DNA of 64,000 nt from Skeletonema tropicum (GCA_037178625.1 CM074128.1:1116001-1180000); one strand, 5' to 3'. Shown: positions 21,348 to 32,260, numbered from the stretch's first letter. Numbers and translations: made by a program. The notes: generated by a model from the sequence alone, not told the origin.

Positions 21348-24308
21348 GACTACTAGGGGAAGATGGATGATGACCGAAGAGCTGCGCGGGTTCCGAAACC
21401 ACTATCCATTCTTTGGCTGTGTGAGTCCAATAGTAGGGCTTCCTCGGCTGATAAAGAGGCCTCATCAAATCATCAAACGTATCACCTTATCCCAAGAGAC
21501 TGTGTCGAGAAAGGTCAGATTTTCCTCACGGGATGAACATAAACTCAATAGACGCTGCAATGGCCTGTTCAATGCGGATCCAACAGTACACCTATATCTA
21601 TATACGAACAGCCATGTGGAGTACCGACCGGAATTCCTGACTCGGGACGAATCGCGTGGTGTTTGACGACTCTAAAGAGACATCCCACCGAAAAGGGTCC
21701 AAATATTTACGATGCTAGTCGCGAAGAGTTGTATCTTGAAACAACCCTTGAACTAGTTCTTCCAATTCGCAGGAGAGACACCAGAACAGAAAAGTGCAAC
21801 CAATTTGAACCCAATGCTGAGAGAATATAGTGTAGCTAAAGGCCCCCACTCGTCGGAGGAGAGACAAATATAAATGATGAGAGATAACACGTGCGCTGTG
21901 TGCGATCGAGTGATCAAAGTGGAAGAGAAATATGTACGTTTGACATGCCGAACAACGCCAAACCGGTTTCAACGATTGGCAGTTGGGACTGAGAATGTGA
22001 GCGAAAAAAGAAGGGAGCTGTTGTGGCTCGTACAAACAGGGGGATGTGTGATTGAGAATCGATCCACCTGCGATCACAGTATGTGGAGGGCGTTAAGAGT
22101 GGGAATGACGACTACATTGAAACACTTGGAGTCGACAGTCGAGAGAGGTGTGAGGAATTGTGATGACAAGAGAGTGTCGGGACAAATATAGCGGAGAAAC
22201 ATCACAAGCACGGATGACCCAGTACTATTGATTAGGGGAATGACTTGGAGTTGGTCAAGTCGAGCAGAGAGGATCCAGCGGATTGTGTTGAATGCGCCAG
22301 GAGGCGGTAGAGCCGCGAGAGAGCTGTACGCAGAGGGAAGAGGAAAGTCTCCGAAGAGAATACAAATGTCAAGGCCGGAACGCGAGACAACGAGCGAGAT
22401 AGGGATTGAAGAATAGAGACAATTGTGGCAAGAGCCCACCACCAGAAAGGCGGAGCGAAGCGAAGCAGAGAGTGCGATACTGTACTCCACCCAATGTGAA
22501 TTGTACAGCGAATAAGTTGATAGGTCCGATGAAGAACGAGATGAAGAGAGGGAGAAGTTTCCTTCCCATGCAATCGAGTTGCGAGTAGACAATAAATGCC
22601 GAATGATGCGAGAAAAACAAAGCCATCATGGAACCCGATCATATGTAGACGTAAACATAGCTTGCTGGCTGAATGATGCGAGAATAAGTATTGCGTGTGC
22701 AATGTCGGATGGTGCCGATAAAGGCGCCGAGATGAAGATATCCTTCCTACAATCGGGGGTTGTATTTAATCCGCAAGCGCCAATGATGCGCCCAAGGTAC
22801 AGCTGTCGCTTACCCCGATATCATCGGTTCCACTCCCATATGCAGGTGCAAGCGGAAGCTGTGGTGGGCCAAGAGGCTATACAAGTACAGGATCACCCCA
22901 GCCAAGATTGCAGTGCTGAACGAGCACTTGACCGCAGAAGAATTCAATGAACTGTCCCAACCCTAGTTTGACATTAGCCAAGAGGGAATTATCGAGACTA
23001 TCGTCTGTGGTTGATAAAGAGACCAGGTGATATAAAGAGGTCGTACAAGACGACAGAAAGTTCAGCCAATCCCTGAACTGGGATATGGTTAGAGGCCCAG
23101 AAGGTGAGAAGCAGAGCTGCCGGGAGGGATCCTGAGAGAGACCGAGGTGCCCTAGCCCTAGCAAGGTACATACGACCACAGACTCAGAGAGAGATCCCAG
23201 CAGGGACGCCCTGGTTCAACGCCTCACACACCCGAAAATGTATGAGAGTGAAGATGATGAGGGAGAGTAAAATATCGTCGCCGTCTGGAAGGAAGATTTT
23301 ACTGCGAAGTTTGCGGCAAATGGCACCTCACCATGGGCCGATTGTGGTATGGATAATCGCAAGAGAAAGAGAGACCACCCCGGGAGGGGAGGATAAAGAG
23401 TCTGAATTCGATGAGAGTGGATTGAAGATCTAGAGGAGACGCTGAGCGCTGAACAACCGAGAAATAGATAGGCCCGTCAAAGAGCGAGATATAACTCCCA
23501 GGGAGTCATGGGATAAAGTAAAAGTGCCAGGCCTCTGATCCGTTCCAGCGTGCGGATAAGTGCTGAAGAGAGCCAAAGGAATGATGCCCTGATGATAAGG
23601 TCATGTTTCCAGAGGTGCAGATAGATGACTTGCCCCGCATTGAGTGAAGTCCGAAGAGGGATAGATAGAAGAATTGCCCATAGAGACACTAAAATCATGT
23701 CGAATTAATTGCCGAGCAATGAATCGAGAACCAGATAAAAGACCGAAGAGGATGGATAGAGTAAAATCCCCCGAGGGGGCGGAGAAAAGTCCCACAGAGG
23801 GAGAACGATAGAAGACTAGCCCACGTCAGGCCAGTCAACTAAATTGAGCAGAGCGAATGAATTGCTGAGAATTAACTCGATGGACGATTGGTCGTGCGAC
23901 CGTGATATGTATTGCCATAAGGCCACTGATTTATTTCAGATGATAGATGTTTTTGACGATTGATTTTCAGATGAATGATTTTTAGGGGTCGAGCTCCAAA
24001 TCCCAATCCAATTTTTTCCAGAGGGGGTAACAAACCATAACAATGAGACCACCAATTCCGTTCGATATAACCACAACTCGGCCGCCCTCGCAAAAAACAC
24101 TTGTCAACGAAAAACACCGTCCATGATAATTGTTATGGTCGAAAATCCAAAAAGACACCTCAACTTAATCATCGATATCACGACCCGTAATATTGCCCTC
24201 TTGGCAGGTAGTCGAGATAGATTGATGGCCAAACCAGGCCGAGAGAGTGCAGACTGTTCATTAGAACGTGCCGAGACTGGGGCCATAGTGCCGAGATACT
24301 GGGGCCGT
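21348..24308. other. interior of the element, no recognisable gene
   Basis: About 3 kb with a purine-rich plus strand. Many short open frames exist on both strands, but those on the minus strand are hydrophobic, low-complexity readings of pyrimidine-rich sequence. I looked for a YxDD reverse-transcriptase box at every Asp-Asp on the element strand and found none with suitable neighbours. This is probably decayed retroelement coding sequence or non-coding filler. The segment 24250-24370 has two to three copies of a gatattggggcc-type motif also found in the 62-bp array at 25849. Confidence 0.4.
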
Positions 24309-24370
24309 TTAGGCCGATGTTGACATATAGATGCCGAGATATTGGGGCCATTTAGGCCGATGTTGGCAGA

Positions 24371-24757
24371 AACTCAGTAACATCATCAGACAACTTCCCC
24401 GTGACGACAAACTCCGCTCCCCAACCAGTAATAAAACCGATATTAGCGACAACAATAACGTACATCTTTCCCCCATCGAGATGAGAAGCCAAACAAGGAA
24501 ATTTATTCCCCAAGAACGGCGAACCCAATGGAAACTCGCTATCATCATCCCAACGTAGAAGAGGTTGCAAATATTGACAGGTGCCACCGCTGGTTGATCC
24601 TTTTTAGCCCGTGTGAAGGGGAGGGTGCCATGAGTTAATTCGAGCGAACCGTCGGATAACATAGTGATCAAGGAGATGCCACAAAGCAAATCAATGAATA
24701 ATCAGTCATGGTGGCGAGGCGCCCCTTATCCGTCCCTCCGAACGGGCGGAGAACTGC
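24371..24757 (-). pseudogene. truncated duplicate of the gag-position ORF
   Basis: This segment matches about 25056-25497 on the same strand at high identity. It lacks two internal pieces (about 21 and about 37 bases) and carries frame changes, so it cannot encode the full protein. The 3' end of the intact ORF runs into this copy. Confidence 0.75.
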
Positions 24758-25518
24758 TTTATGCCTACTGCTCCTCCCAAGGTGATGGTTCCCCCCAAAG
24801 GATTAGTAGGGACCAAAAAAGGCGCCAAGTTATCAGTGTTTCGAGTACACGCATCCTCATACCTCTGCTGATCTGCGGGGCTAAGAAAGGACCACGCATA
24901 AAAGGGGTGGGATTCCACCGTGACGTTGGACGGAAGAGTGGGAAGAACAGAGGCCAACTCCTTCAAGTTAGCAAGAACCGCCTCCCCCAACACCTTCTTG
25001 TGGTTTGAGACTAACTTCTTCCACTTTGGTGCCAAAGGATGAATGGTCGTCAGAAACTGAGTAACATCATCAGACAACTTCCCCGTGACGACAAACTTCG
25101 CTCCCCAACCAGTAATAAAACCGATATTAGCTGCAACAATAACGTACGTCTTTCCCCCATCTAGATGAGAAGCCAAACAAGGAAATTTATTCCCCAAGAA
25201 TGGCGGACCGAATGGAAACTCGCTATCATCATCCCAATCCTTCTTATCCACGACAGTGTAGAAGAGGTTGCAAATATTGACAGGTGCCACCGCTGGTTGA
25301 TCCTTAGTAGCCCGTGTGCTTAAGTTTCCCACGAACTGGTCGCCCTCTGGATCGTAAAAGGGGAGGGTGCCATGAGTTAATTCGAACGAACCATCGGGTG
25401 ACATAGTGATCAAGGAGATGCCACAAACCAATGAGTGATCGGTCATGGTTGCGAGGCGTCCCTTATCCGTCCCTCCAAACTGGCGGAGAACTGCTTTCTT
25501 GAAGGCAGGGGTTGACAA
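24706..25518 (-). CDS. unknown protein in the gag position of the element
   Basis: A 270-codon minus-strand frame. The part before the truncated duplicate reads as a soluble, mixed protein with ordered features: MTDHSLVCGISLITMSPDGS, NICNLFYTVVDKKDWDDD, then a Gly/hydrophobic strand GGKTYVIVAANIGFITGWG, then Lys-rich helices. There is no zinc knuckle and no known gag or protease motif. The frame stays open upstream of the tracked TTG start to a good acceptor (ttattcttcag at about 25575), so a 5' exon is likely. The last 15 or so codons run into the duplicate copy and may not be native. I infer a Gag-like role from position only. Confidence 0.5.
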   Translation of the reverse strand: MSTPAFKKAVLRQFGGTDKGRLATMTDHSLVCGISLITMSPDGSFELTHGTLPFYDPEGDQFVGNLSTRATKDQPAVAPVNICNLFYTVVDKKDWDDDSEFPFGPPFLGNKFPCLASHLDGGKTYVIVAANIGFITGWGAKFVVTGKLSDDVTQFLTTIHPLAPKWKKLVSNHKKVLGEAVLANLKELASVLPTLPSNVTVESHPFYAWSFLSPADQQRYEDACTRNTDNLAPFLVPTNPLGGTITLGGAVGIKQFSARSEGRIRGASPP

Positions 25519-25848
25519 TGTGTCTTTGGAAGCCGTGAGGGAACCTCCCGCTCCGATAGTAGAAATGGCTGAAGAATAAAAATTTTAGCCGATGAAAAGT
25601 TGGTAGAGAAGAAGAGGTGAGAAAATATTTCTTATGGATATGGTCAAGTTAGGGCATATGATCGTGATTTTTAGACGCTGAAACATCCCCCTTGATATAT
25701 ATTCTGGGCGCCCCCAACCCCTAAGGGTCGCTGCAGTCCCCCCCGACGAATTAAAAAAAGACCGAAAGGTCAGAAAGAGCTGGTCTCACGGACCGATAGA
25801 GAAGTGGCAGATATCATGCAGAGAAAAAAGCCTGACCAGGCTGATCGA

Positions 25849-26083
25849 GATGTTGGGGCCGTTATAGACCGATAGGGGTTGGCTGATAGAGGCCATTGGC
25901 AGAATGCCAAGATATTGGGGCCGTTATAGACCGATAGGGGTTGGCTGATAGAGGCCATTGGCAGAATGCCAAGATATTGGGGCCGTTATAGACCGATAGG
26001 GGTTGGCTGATAGAGGCCATTGGCAGAATGCCAAGATATAGGGGCCGTAAAGACCGATAGGGATTGGCTGATAGAGGCCAGAT
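25849..26083. repeat. 62-bp tandem repeat, about 3.8 copies
   Basis: Unit starts are at 25849, 25911, 25973 and 26035, an exact 62-bp spacing. Each begins gatattggggccgttatag (or a close variant) and ends near cagaatgccaa. The second and third units look identical; the last is diverged and truncated. It lies between A1 and the gag-position ORF, a leader position on the element strand. Confidence 0.92.
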
Positions 26084-26138
26084 TTACTATGCTGACTTTT
26101 AAATGACTACTGCTGGTACGGACCGACATGGTAGCAAT

Positions 26139-26334
26139 AAAAAAGATGAACAGCTATAGGATTGTTCTACACGATATTGGTGCTTGATGAACAATGTCCA
26201 TGGCTGTTCTCTCTCTCTCAACATCCCTTCTGTCTGTCCCTAACGACCAGAGCGATGCGAGAAGCCGGAAGAAAGAGAAGGAGAAAGACAGGTGTGACGA
26301 GATCCGATTTCGTGCGGGCCAAGTCTACCTGTGA
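26139..26334 (-). repeat. split direct repeat A1
   Basis: Same-orientation copy of 19462-19657, forming the upstream terminus of the element on its coding strand. It would carry the promoter if the model holds. Confidence 0.92.
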
Positions 26335-27150
26335 CTCCTATGTAGTGTGGTTCGTGATTCATTTTCCATTTTCCGAACGCACGACTCCATCAAAATTCCA
26401 TTTGGAAATTCATCGCTGAAATGCCGCCAATGTGGAAGAAAGAATTAGGAATAATATGATGTGACTGGAGCGAGGGTGACTGGTGACTTGTGTGTGCATG
26501 CCTTCCCATGCAAGATAGGGAATCAGATGGGGTCTTTGGGTTATTGCTGGGTACCATAACATAATAATGACGGGAATGAGATTCTCTCTTCAAATTTGTC
26601 CTCGTCATCGACGCAATCAAAAGTCTTTTTCTGACACATGAGGGATGAAGAAAGACGTTAGAAAGACGTTTCACCTAACGGTCGTGTCTCTTCGATCTTG
26701 TTTTAACAGAGTGTGCCCCTCTTTTCTTCCCTCTAAACAGAGAGGAAAAGTTACTAATTGCAGTCTGTAAGCAATACAACTGTGGGGCGCACACATTCTA
26801 CCTCATGCCCCCAACCAGAGGGGCTGGTCTGGCAAAATTAGGACTAAAATGACTTTTCTTTACCGAATAGCCGTTAAAATGACCTAATACGTTTCAATGC
26901 CTGGGTAAAATGCCTCCGACGCTCATGCAAACCTGTTGGGCCTTCAAAAATGCCTCGATGCCCAAACACCTTCTTGGGCCTTTTCATTCACGTGCATGGC
27001 ACGCACGATGCCAGAAGGCCGCTCATAGATTTTTTTGCAAAAAGGCAATCCCGACAATCTTTCCTTGCCTGCCATAAAAACTCATCAAAACACCTCTGTG
27101 ACTTGCCAAACTATATCAATACGGCCACTTTCACTTCTACCACCATCACC
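26335..27150. other. intergenic, upstream of the HMG-box gene
   Basis: About 815 bases. Contains small local duplications (gttagaaagacgtt near 26658). An open frame continuous with the HMG-box gene extends up to 26950 but reads unlike the rest of the protein. No gene was recognised. Confidence 0.35.
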
Positions 27151-28116
27151 ATGCCTATGCAGACTCGTCCTACGTCCAAGCGATTGGAAACAATCCACAC
27201 ATCTTCCTTGAGCGGTTCAGATTCGTCGCCACTACCCGTCATTTCTTCATCGACAACACCCAAGAAACCTTCTCTTACCAAATCTTCCGCCACACCCACC
27301 GCAAAGCCCCAAAGACCACTCACAGCCTACCACATCTTCTTCCAGATCGAGCGTGAATACATCATCCAAACCACCGCGGGCCCCAACCCCAAAGATGACC
27401 CCGAAAAGAAACTCCTTCGCAATGTCCCCGACCGATATGCCGCAACCAAACTCCGCCCAGACTGGTATGCCGGGCCCGGCAAGAGGCAGAAGCGCAAGCA
27501 TCGCAAGTCGCACGGCAAGATTGGTTTCTTCGAGCTGTCTAGTTTGATCTCCACACGCTGGGCAACACTGGAACAGTCACATCCGGATGTCAAGAAATTT
27601 GTACATGACGTTGCCGCGAAGGAATTGGATGAATACAAAGAGGAGATGGAGCAATGGAAGTTGGCAGAGAATATCCCATTGGATCCCCCTTCGGCGAAGA
27701 AGACTGCGAGGAAGAAGAAGACTGCTTCAAGATCCAAGGCAGCAGCTTCATCAGCAAAGATTTCACCTCCCTCTTCTCCGAAGTCATCTCCGGTTGCGGA
27801 TAATGTTGTGAGCTTCTCAACTTCAATTTGCACAGATGACGAGGGGAGTAGCGGAACTGAAGTTGATTACTCCATCTCTTCAGTTACTTGCAATGGTCAT
27901 CACGTCCCTTCTCAACCTTCAGATAGTGAATGCACTGCCAAAAGAACATTTGAGGATGCAAATGAAGACCTATCTTTCTTGGATCCTCTGTTTGAGCTTT
28001 TCGACGTGGAATTCCCATCACCTAGCAAAAGACAACGTTGCGTTAGTCCTTCAACTGCAGCCAAACTTACCGGGAATGGCTACATCAAGCTTCCCAGTCA
28101 GTTATGGGGAATGTGA
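27151..28116 (+). CDS. HMG-box-like DNA-binding protein
   Basis: The start is taken at ATG 27151 (context caccATGcc, MPMQTRPTSKRLE) although the frame is open further upstream. That gives 321 residues. A Ser/Thr/Pro-rich N-terminus precedes an HMG-box-like domain. Helix 1 is KPQRPLTAYHIFFQIEREYI and helices 2-3 are FFELSSLISTRWATLEQ to VHDVAAKELDEYKEEMEQWK. About 60 residues with a basic patch (GKRQKRKHRKSHGK) are inserted between them, where canonical boxes have a few. A Lys/Ala/Ser-rich region (KKTARKKKTASRSKAAASSA) and an acidic tail follow. Probably a nuclear transcription or chromatin factor; target unknown. Single exon, no frameshift seen. Confidence 0.75.
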   Translation: MPMQTRPTSKRLETIHTSSLSGSDSSPLPVISSSTTPKKPSLTKSSATPTAKPQRPLTAYHIFFQIEREYIIQTTAGPNPKDDPEKKLLRNVPDRYAATKLRPDWYAGPGKRQKRKHRKSHGKIGFFELSSLISTRWATLEQSHPDVKKFVHDVAAKELDEYKEEMEQWKLAENIPLDPPSAKKTARKKKTASRSKAAASSAKISPPSSPKSSPVADNVVSFSTSICTDDEGSSGTEVDYSISSVTCNGHHVPSQPSDSECTAKRTFEDANEDLSFLDPLFELFDVEFPSPSKRQRCVSPSTAAKLTGNGYIKLPSQLWGM

Positions 28117-28340
28117 GCAGCATACTGGGGCAGTATTCATGTATATCCATCTGTATTTATCGACAGGTACTGTTAACGCGCAACTCACATTAAACATAAA
28201 CAATTCGTCATTCACATCTAGAATAGTATTTAGTGTACAAATGCTTTAATATTGATACATACAATAATTTTAGGTATACAATTTCTATAATGTTGATACA
28301 GAATGTGATCAATTATTTTTTGTGGCATACCGCTATTACA
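28117..28340. other. convergent intergenic region
   Basis: About 220 AT-rich bases between the HMG-box and HAD-like genes. No feature was recognised. Confidence 0.3.
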
Positions 28341-29551
28341 CTATATTGCGTCTAAATCAGCGAGGATTGCAGCCATTTCATCTTCACTTATTTCTTCATC
28401 AGCAGCGTCAATATCAACAACAACGCAACCTGAATCGCTCATGGCATCTTCCATCTCTCTTTCGCTCCGAAAATATTCGACAATTTCATCAACTGACACA
28501 GCATTCCCCATGTCGTCTCTTGGATTCGGTGGGTTTAACCAATAGTCACCAGGTGTCGATATTGCATCCAATGATACTGGTTGAATCTCTCTACTGTTAT
28601 CATTTCCAAAAGAATCTATTACCGCATCACATAGAGATATTGCATCATCGTCATCTTCTATCGAAACAGGAAGATTTTCATTTGACGATAGATGTTCTAG
28701 ATAAATGACACGACATCCAGAAGCCCGGGCTGCCGCGCATCTGTCTTTTACTGTTGACCTTTCCTCTAACTTCAAATTTCCTCGCTACTACCATTATCAT
28801 TGCTTGTAATCCAATCTCCAGCTATAAACACAACAGTTCTTGCCGTCATTGGACTTCGTCGTGGTTCCACCCATTGGCCTCTCCCAAAACCAGAGCTTCC
28901 TCCGAATCCACGTGGATCAATATTTACAGAACGCAATGAATCCAAGAGAAATGCTGGGCTTGGAGACTTTCCATTTGATTGCAGATTGTAAAATTCTATA
29001 CTCTCATCAGTTTCATCAGATTGATCATTTGATGATTCTTCGTCAGTGTCACTTGCAGGAGGGCATACGAAATGTGAATCGAGTGTTCGAAAGTGCAATA
29101 CTTGATTATTATCGTTGCCTCCTATTATATTTTGCAGATTTGAAGCAGTTGTTGCATCTAATGATGAGTCACACGCGCTCTGAAATAATTGTCTCGTACT
29201 TGTCTCGTCAGCACCTGATTCCTCTGAAAGCAGTAATGCAGCTGTTCCTACGTCAAGACACTCGTTGATCAGTCTAACAACTCCAGGTCGTAGCATCAAG
29301 GAGCTGTCACCATCTTCTCCACCACTGCGGTATTCCATCATACTTTCTATCCCATAAAACACGATAGCTTCAGGCAGATCAATATTTCGTACCATCTGAA
29401 GATTGGTGATGGGGGCTGATGCTTTACTATTGACATTGTATCTCAACTTAGCTGGATTTGCAATAATCTGGAATCCAAGCGCATAAGATAGGCACACTAT
29501 ACTGGTTGCTTGCAGATGCGCAAAAAAGCTGATAGCCCGACCAGTTACCAT
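28341..29551 (-). CDS. HAD-superfamily-like protein, function unknown
   Basis: Two minus-strand frames form one protein. The first part (from ATG 29551) has a HAD-like cap and core: LPEAIVFYGIESMMEY, then LMLRPGVVRLINECLDVG with TAALLLSEE. A Ser/Asp-rich stretch and RTVVFIAGDWITS follow. The second part has DRCAAARASGCRVIYLEHL, like the HAD motif-III/IV region (A-A-x-A-x-G), and an acidic C-terminus. The first frame ends at 28772 and the second begins just upstream. A short intron, 28791..28751 (41 nt, gtagta...caacag), or an indel would join them. The nucleophile DxD motif is not obvious, so catalytic activity is uncertain. An additional 5' exon is possible because the start follows an acceptor-like sequence. 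Confidence 0.55.
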
Positions 29552-30450
29552 ACTTGCCACAAGGTTAGCGGTATCAGCTCTCTAGAGAGATTGGAGGATG
29601 CTAATCAACTCCTGCTAGGTACTTACCCTCATCGTGATCTGCACCGACGACATCAGCATCAGCTACTGGCGGGAAATAATTGTCACTGTCGCGTCGTGAC
29701 AGCTCACAATTTTCACACACAAATCACTAACAAAAATTGTAATAGTCTAAATATGGCCATGTTGCCCGACGAAAATTCATAGAGCAGTTGAAAGATAGCA
29801 TCCCAAACAGTATATGTACAATATCTGATGCGGAAGAGACTATAATTCATCGAGATAGAGCACCTACCGACGAATTTGTGACCAATAACTGCTATTTCGA
29901 GCTAGAATGACGCATGCCTACGGCAGATCTGCATGCCTGTACTGCTGCTGCTATGCGAGTATACTGCATATAACGTTGACCAGTGGTTCTATCGAAAGCT
30001 AATAGTCTGTACTATCGTATTATGGTCGACTATTTGTGTTAGGGGTCGACATGGAGGCATAGAACCTCCATGTAAGGGTGTAGAACTCGTGTTTTTTGTG
30101 TTTTGTTAGTGTTTTGTGTGGAGTTTCAGTGACAGTGACAATTTTTTCCAGTGAAAATTTTTTCCCGCCAGTAGTCAGCAGATTCAAAATCGGATGGGGC
30201 GGGTTTGTTTTTGGCGCGGTGATTTTACTAATGGGATTCCTGCATAGGTGGAATCATCGGCGCCGCGGCTTACCTCTTACTAAGGTCCCGTTGTCGCCAA
30301 TTGTGGTTCAACTAATGAATTAGTACCTATATCGCCAATAATTGTGTAGAGAGGGACAAGGGCGGGATCTATCGGCGTCCTCCCCAAATTTCACACCATC
30401 ACCTCACTCTTAGAAAAGCAAGCAGTCATCAACATCCAAACTAATCAACC
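29552..30450. other. intergenic, divergent promoters of HAD-like and eL18 genes
   Basis: About 900 bases. T-rich tracts occur at 30088-30170 on the plus strand. The last 60 bases before 30451 are C/A-rich, consistent with a ribosomal-protein gene leader. No other gene was seen. Confidence 0.35.
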
Positions 30451-31029
30451 ATGGGAATCGATCTTAAGGCAGGAGGCCGCCGTACCGGCCACAAGTCATC
30501 TATGAAGGTGATCAAGACACAGAACCCCTACAACCGTCTTCTCATCAAGCTTTACAAATTCCTCGCTCGTCGTACCGACTCCGCTTTCTGCGCCACCGTC
30601 GCCAAGCGTTTGCACATGTCCAAGGTCAACACCCCACCCATTGGCCTCAACCGTCTTGCTAAGTACATGACCAACAAGGACGGAAAGATTGCCGTTATCG
30701 TCGGAAAGGTCACTGATGATGTCCGTATGATGGAGTGCCCCAAGATGAGCGTCTGCGCCCTTTCTTTCACCGAGAATGCCCGCAAGCGTATCGTCGCCGC
30801 CGGTGGAGAGTGCATCACCTTCGATCAACTTGCCTTGAGGGCACCCACTGGATCCAACACTGTCTTGCTCCGTGGACCTGAGAGCCGCGAGGCATTGGCT
30901 CACTTCGGAAAGAGGACCACTGTCAACAACCCCCATGCTTACGATGGTGTCAAGCCATTCGTCAGGTCGAAGGGACGCAAGTTCGAGAAGGCTCGTGGTC
31001 GCCGTCGTTCCCGTGGATTCAAGGTATAA
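30451..31029 (+). CDS. RPL18: 60S ribosomal protein eL18
   Basis: A 192-residue large-subunit protein, the normal eukaryotic length. Family blocks are present in order: [87 protein letters not shown], then the basic tail [13 protein letters not shown]. Single exon. Codon use is strongly biased to C-ending codons (ATC, GTC, AAG, CGT), unlike neighbouring genes, as expected for very high expression. ATG context aaccATGgg. No frameshift. Confidence 0.98.
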   Translation: MGIDLKAGGRRTGHKSSMKVIKTQNPYNRLLIKLYKFLARRTDSAFCATVAKRLHMSKVNTPPIGLNRLAKYMTNKDGKIAVIVGKVTDDVRMMECPKMSVCALSFTENARKRIVAAGGECITFDQLALRAPTGSNTVLLRGPESREALAHFGKRTTVNNPHAYDGVKPFVRSKGRKFEKARGRRRSRGFKV

Positions 31030-32223
31030 GGCGCCTCTTATTGCGGCTCTTAGTCTTCTAGAGAAATACTACAAAAGTACTCTAAACTGGTTTAATACCA
31101 TCAAAAATAAATGGTCTGTGACATCCTAAGCTTCGTGCTGCCGATGATCCGCTATCTCGCCTTTATGGTTTGAGAAAGACCTTGTTATACAAACACCCTC
31201 TTCATTGGGTCAGAACTCTGTTCTTCTAATTTCTAGTACAATAGTTTGCATTATTATCAAGTCGCCTTTGTGATAGGCCCCATTGTGTGTTTCCCCCCTT
31301 TATGTCGGTTCCCTCTCTCAGTTTGGCGTTATAATATTTTGGGTGTCACGGTCCACCCTTCGTGATATCAGCAACACACCTTGTGATCATCTTCGTACAT
31401 GAACGGTGGCAGCATTAAATGACAATCAACCAACCCCAGGCTGATCCTCGGACCATGCTGAACAGTAGCTGTATGTTTCCCAGATCGAACCCCTAACCTC
31501 TCCCGCCACTTTCTTCAACTATGGATCTGCAGGATAACCATGTGTACAGCATCAGCATAGCAACAAATTGAGCTCAAGATATTATTATTTGTTCTACAGA
31601 GTGAATAGATGAAGGCATTTAATGTAGCCTTTATCGCAATTACAGTCAAGGCAACTAGGTTACTATTTATATAGGATTGCAGGCACATGTAATTCTGTGA
31701 GGATGTGTCCCTTCCAACTAAGTAAGCAGTTGGATTGGGTAAGATTGATATATCAATTGACATAGATAACAAAAATATTATTGTAACAATTACTCTCACT
31801 CTAGTGTAGGTGCAAGATCTGGCTGCTACGGTACTAATTAGCCCTCCAAGCATAATCCTCGGCCCATGCTGACCAGTTCTGATTTTTGTAACCATGTGTA
31901 CATTAGCATTAGTAAATGTAACAGAAAATTTAAAGTACGTCTGGGGGGCCTCAAGAGAGATGACATTATTTAAGTATGCCGCGTATGCTAAGTGATAACG
32001 AACACGTGCTGCAGTACGATAGCTGTATATTCCCAGATCGCACCTCGCACCCTAACCTCTCTCGACACGTTCTTCAACTATGGATCTGCAAGATAACCAT
32101 GTGTACAGCATCAGCATAGCAACAAATTGAGCTCTAGAGATTATTTGTTCTACAGAGTGAATAGATGAAGGCATTTAATGTAGCCTTTATCGCAATTACA
32201 GTCAAGGCAACTGAGTTATCTAT
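31030..32223. other. intergenic with a duplicated segment
   Basis: About 1.2 kb between eL18 and the surface-protein gene, both ending towards it. It contains a duplication (listed separately) that includes a relic of the surface protein's last codons. No independent gene is supported. Confidence 0.45.
31467..31705. repeat. direct repeat copy 1 (relic 3' end of the surface-protein gene)
   Basis: Matches 32020-32260 with an offset of about 555 bp and few differences. On the minus strand it still reads HPHRITCACNPI and a stop, like the real C-terminus (HPHSITCACNPI) of the gene ending at 32224, but nothing of the upstream exon remains. A shorter third relative lies near 31846-31905. Confidence 0.85.
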
Positions 32224-32260
32224 TTATATAGGATTGCAGGCACATGTAATACTGTGAGGA
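32020..32260. repeat. direct repeat copy 2 (3' UTR and last codons of the surface-protein gene)
   Basis: The in-place copy of the pair: the last 37 bases of the CBM14-containing exon plus about 200 bases downstream. The identity between copies suggests a fairly recent duplication of the gene's 3' end. Confidence 0.85.

Larger units (their letters stand above)
19251..26334 (-). mobile_element. tyrosine-recombinase retroelement with split direct repeats (PAT/Ngaro-type DIRS layout)
   Basis: On the minus strand the order is A1 (26334-26139), a tandem repeat, a gag-position ORF (25518-24706), a degenerate interior, a tyrosine recombinase ORF (21347-19983), B1 (19847-19658), A2 (19657-19462) and B2 (19443-19251). 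A1 and A2 are about 196-bp direct copies 6677 bp apart. B1 and B2 are about 191-193-bp direct copies. B1 abuts A2 directly. This A1-ORFs-B1-A2-B2 order is known from the PAT and Ngaro branches of the DIRS order. I found no YxDD reverse-transcriptase motif in the interior, so the copy may be non-autonomous or decayed. The ends are set by the repeat boundaries. Confidence 0.75.

Noticed and set aside
21715..23800. Several minus- and plus-strand open frames of 60-170 codons inside the element
   Set aside because: Hydrophobic or Arg/Ser-rich readings of a purine/pyrimidine-skewed stretch. They overlap each other in several frames and have no RT, RNase H or methyltransferase motif.
19251..26334. 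LTR retrotransposon with 196-bp LTRs
   Set aside because: No integrase or RT was found and a tyrosine recombinase is present. The second repeat pair (B1/B2) fits split direct repeats rather than LTRs.
31515..31895. 126-codon minus-strand frame downstream of eL18
   Set aside because: Lies inside the duplicated non-coding segment, has no recognisable domain, and its last residues are the relic of the neighbouring gene's 3' end.
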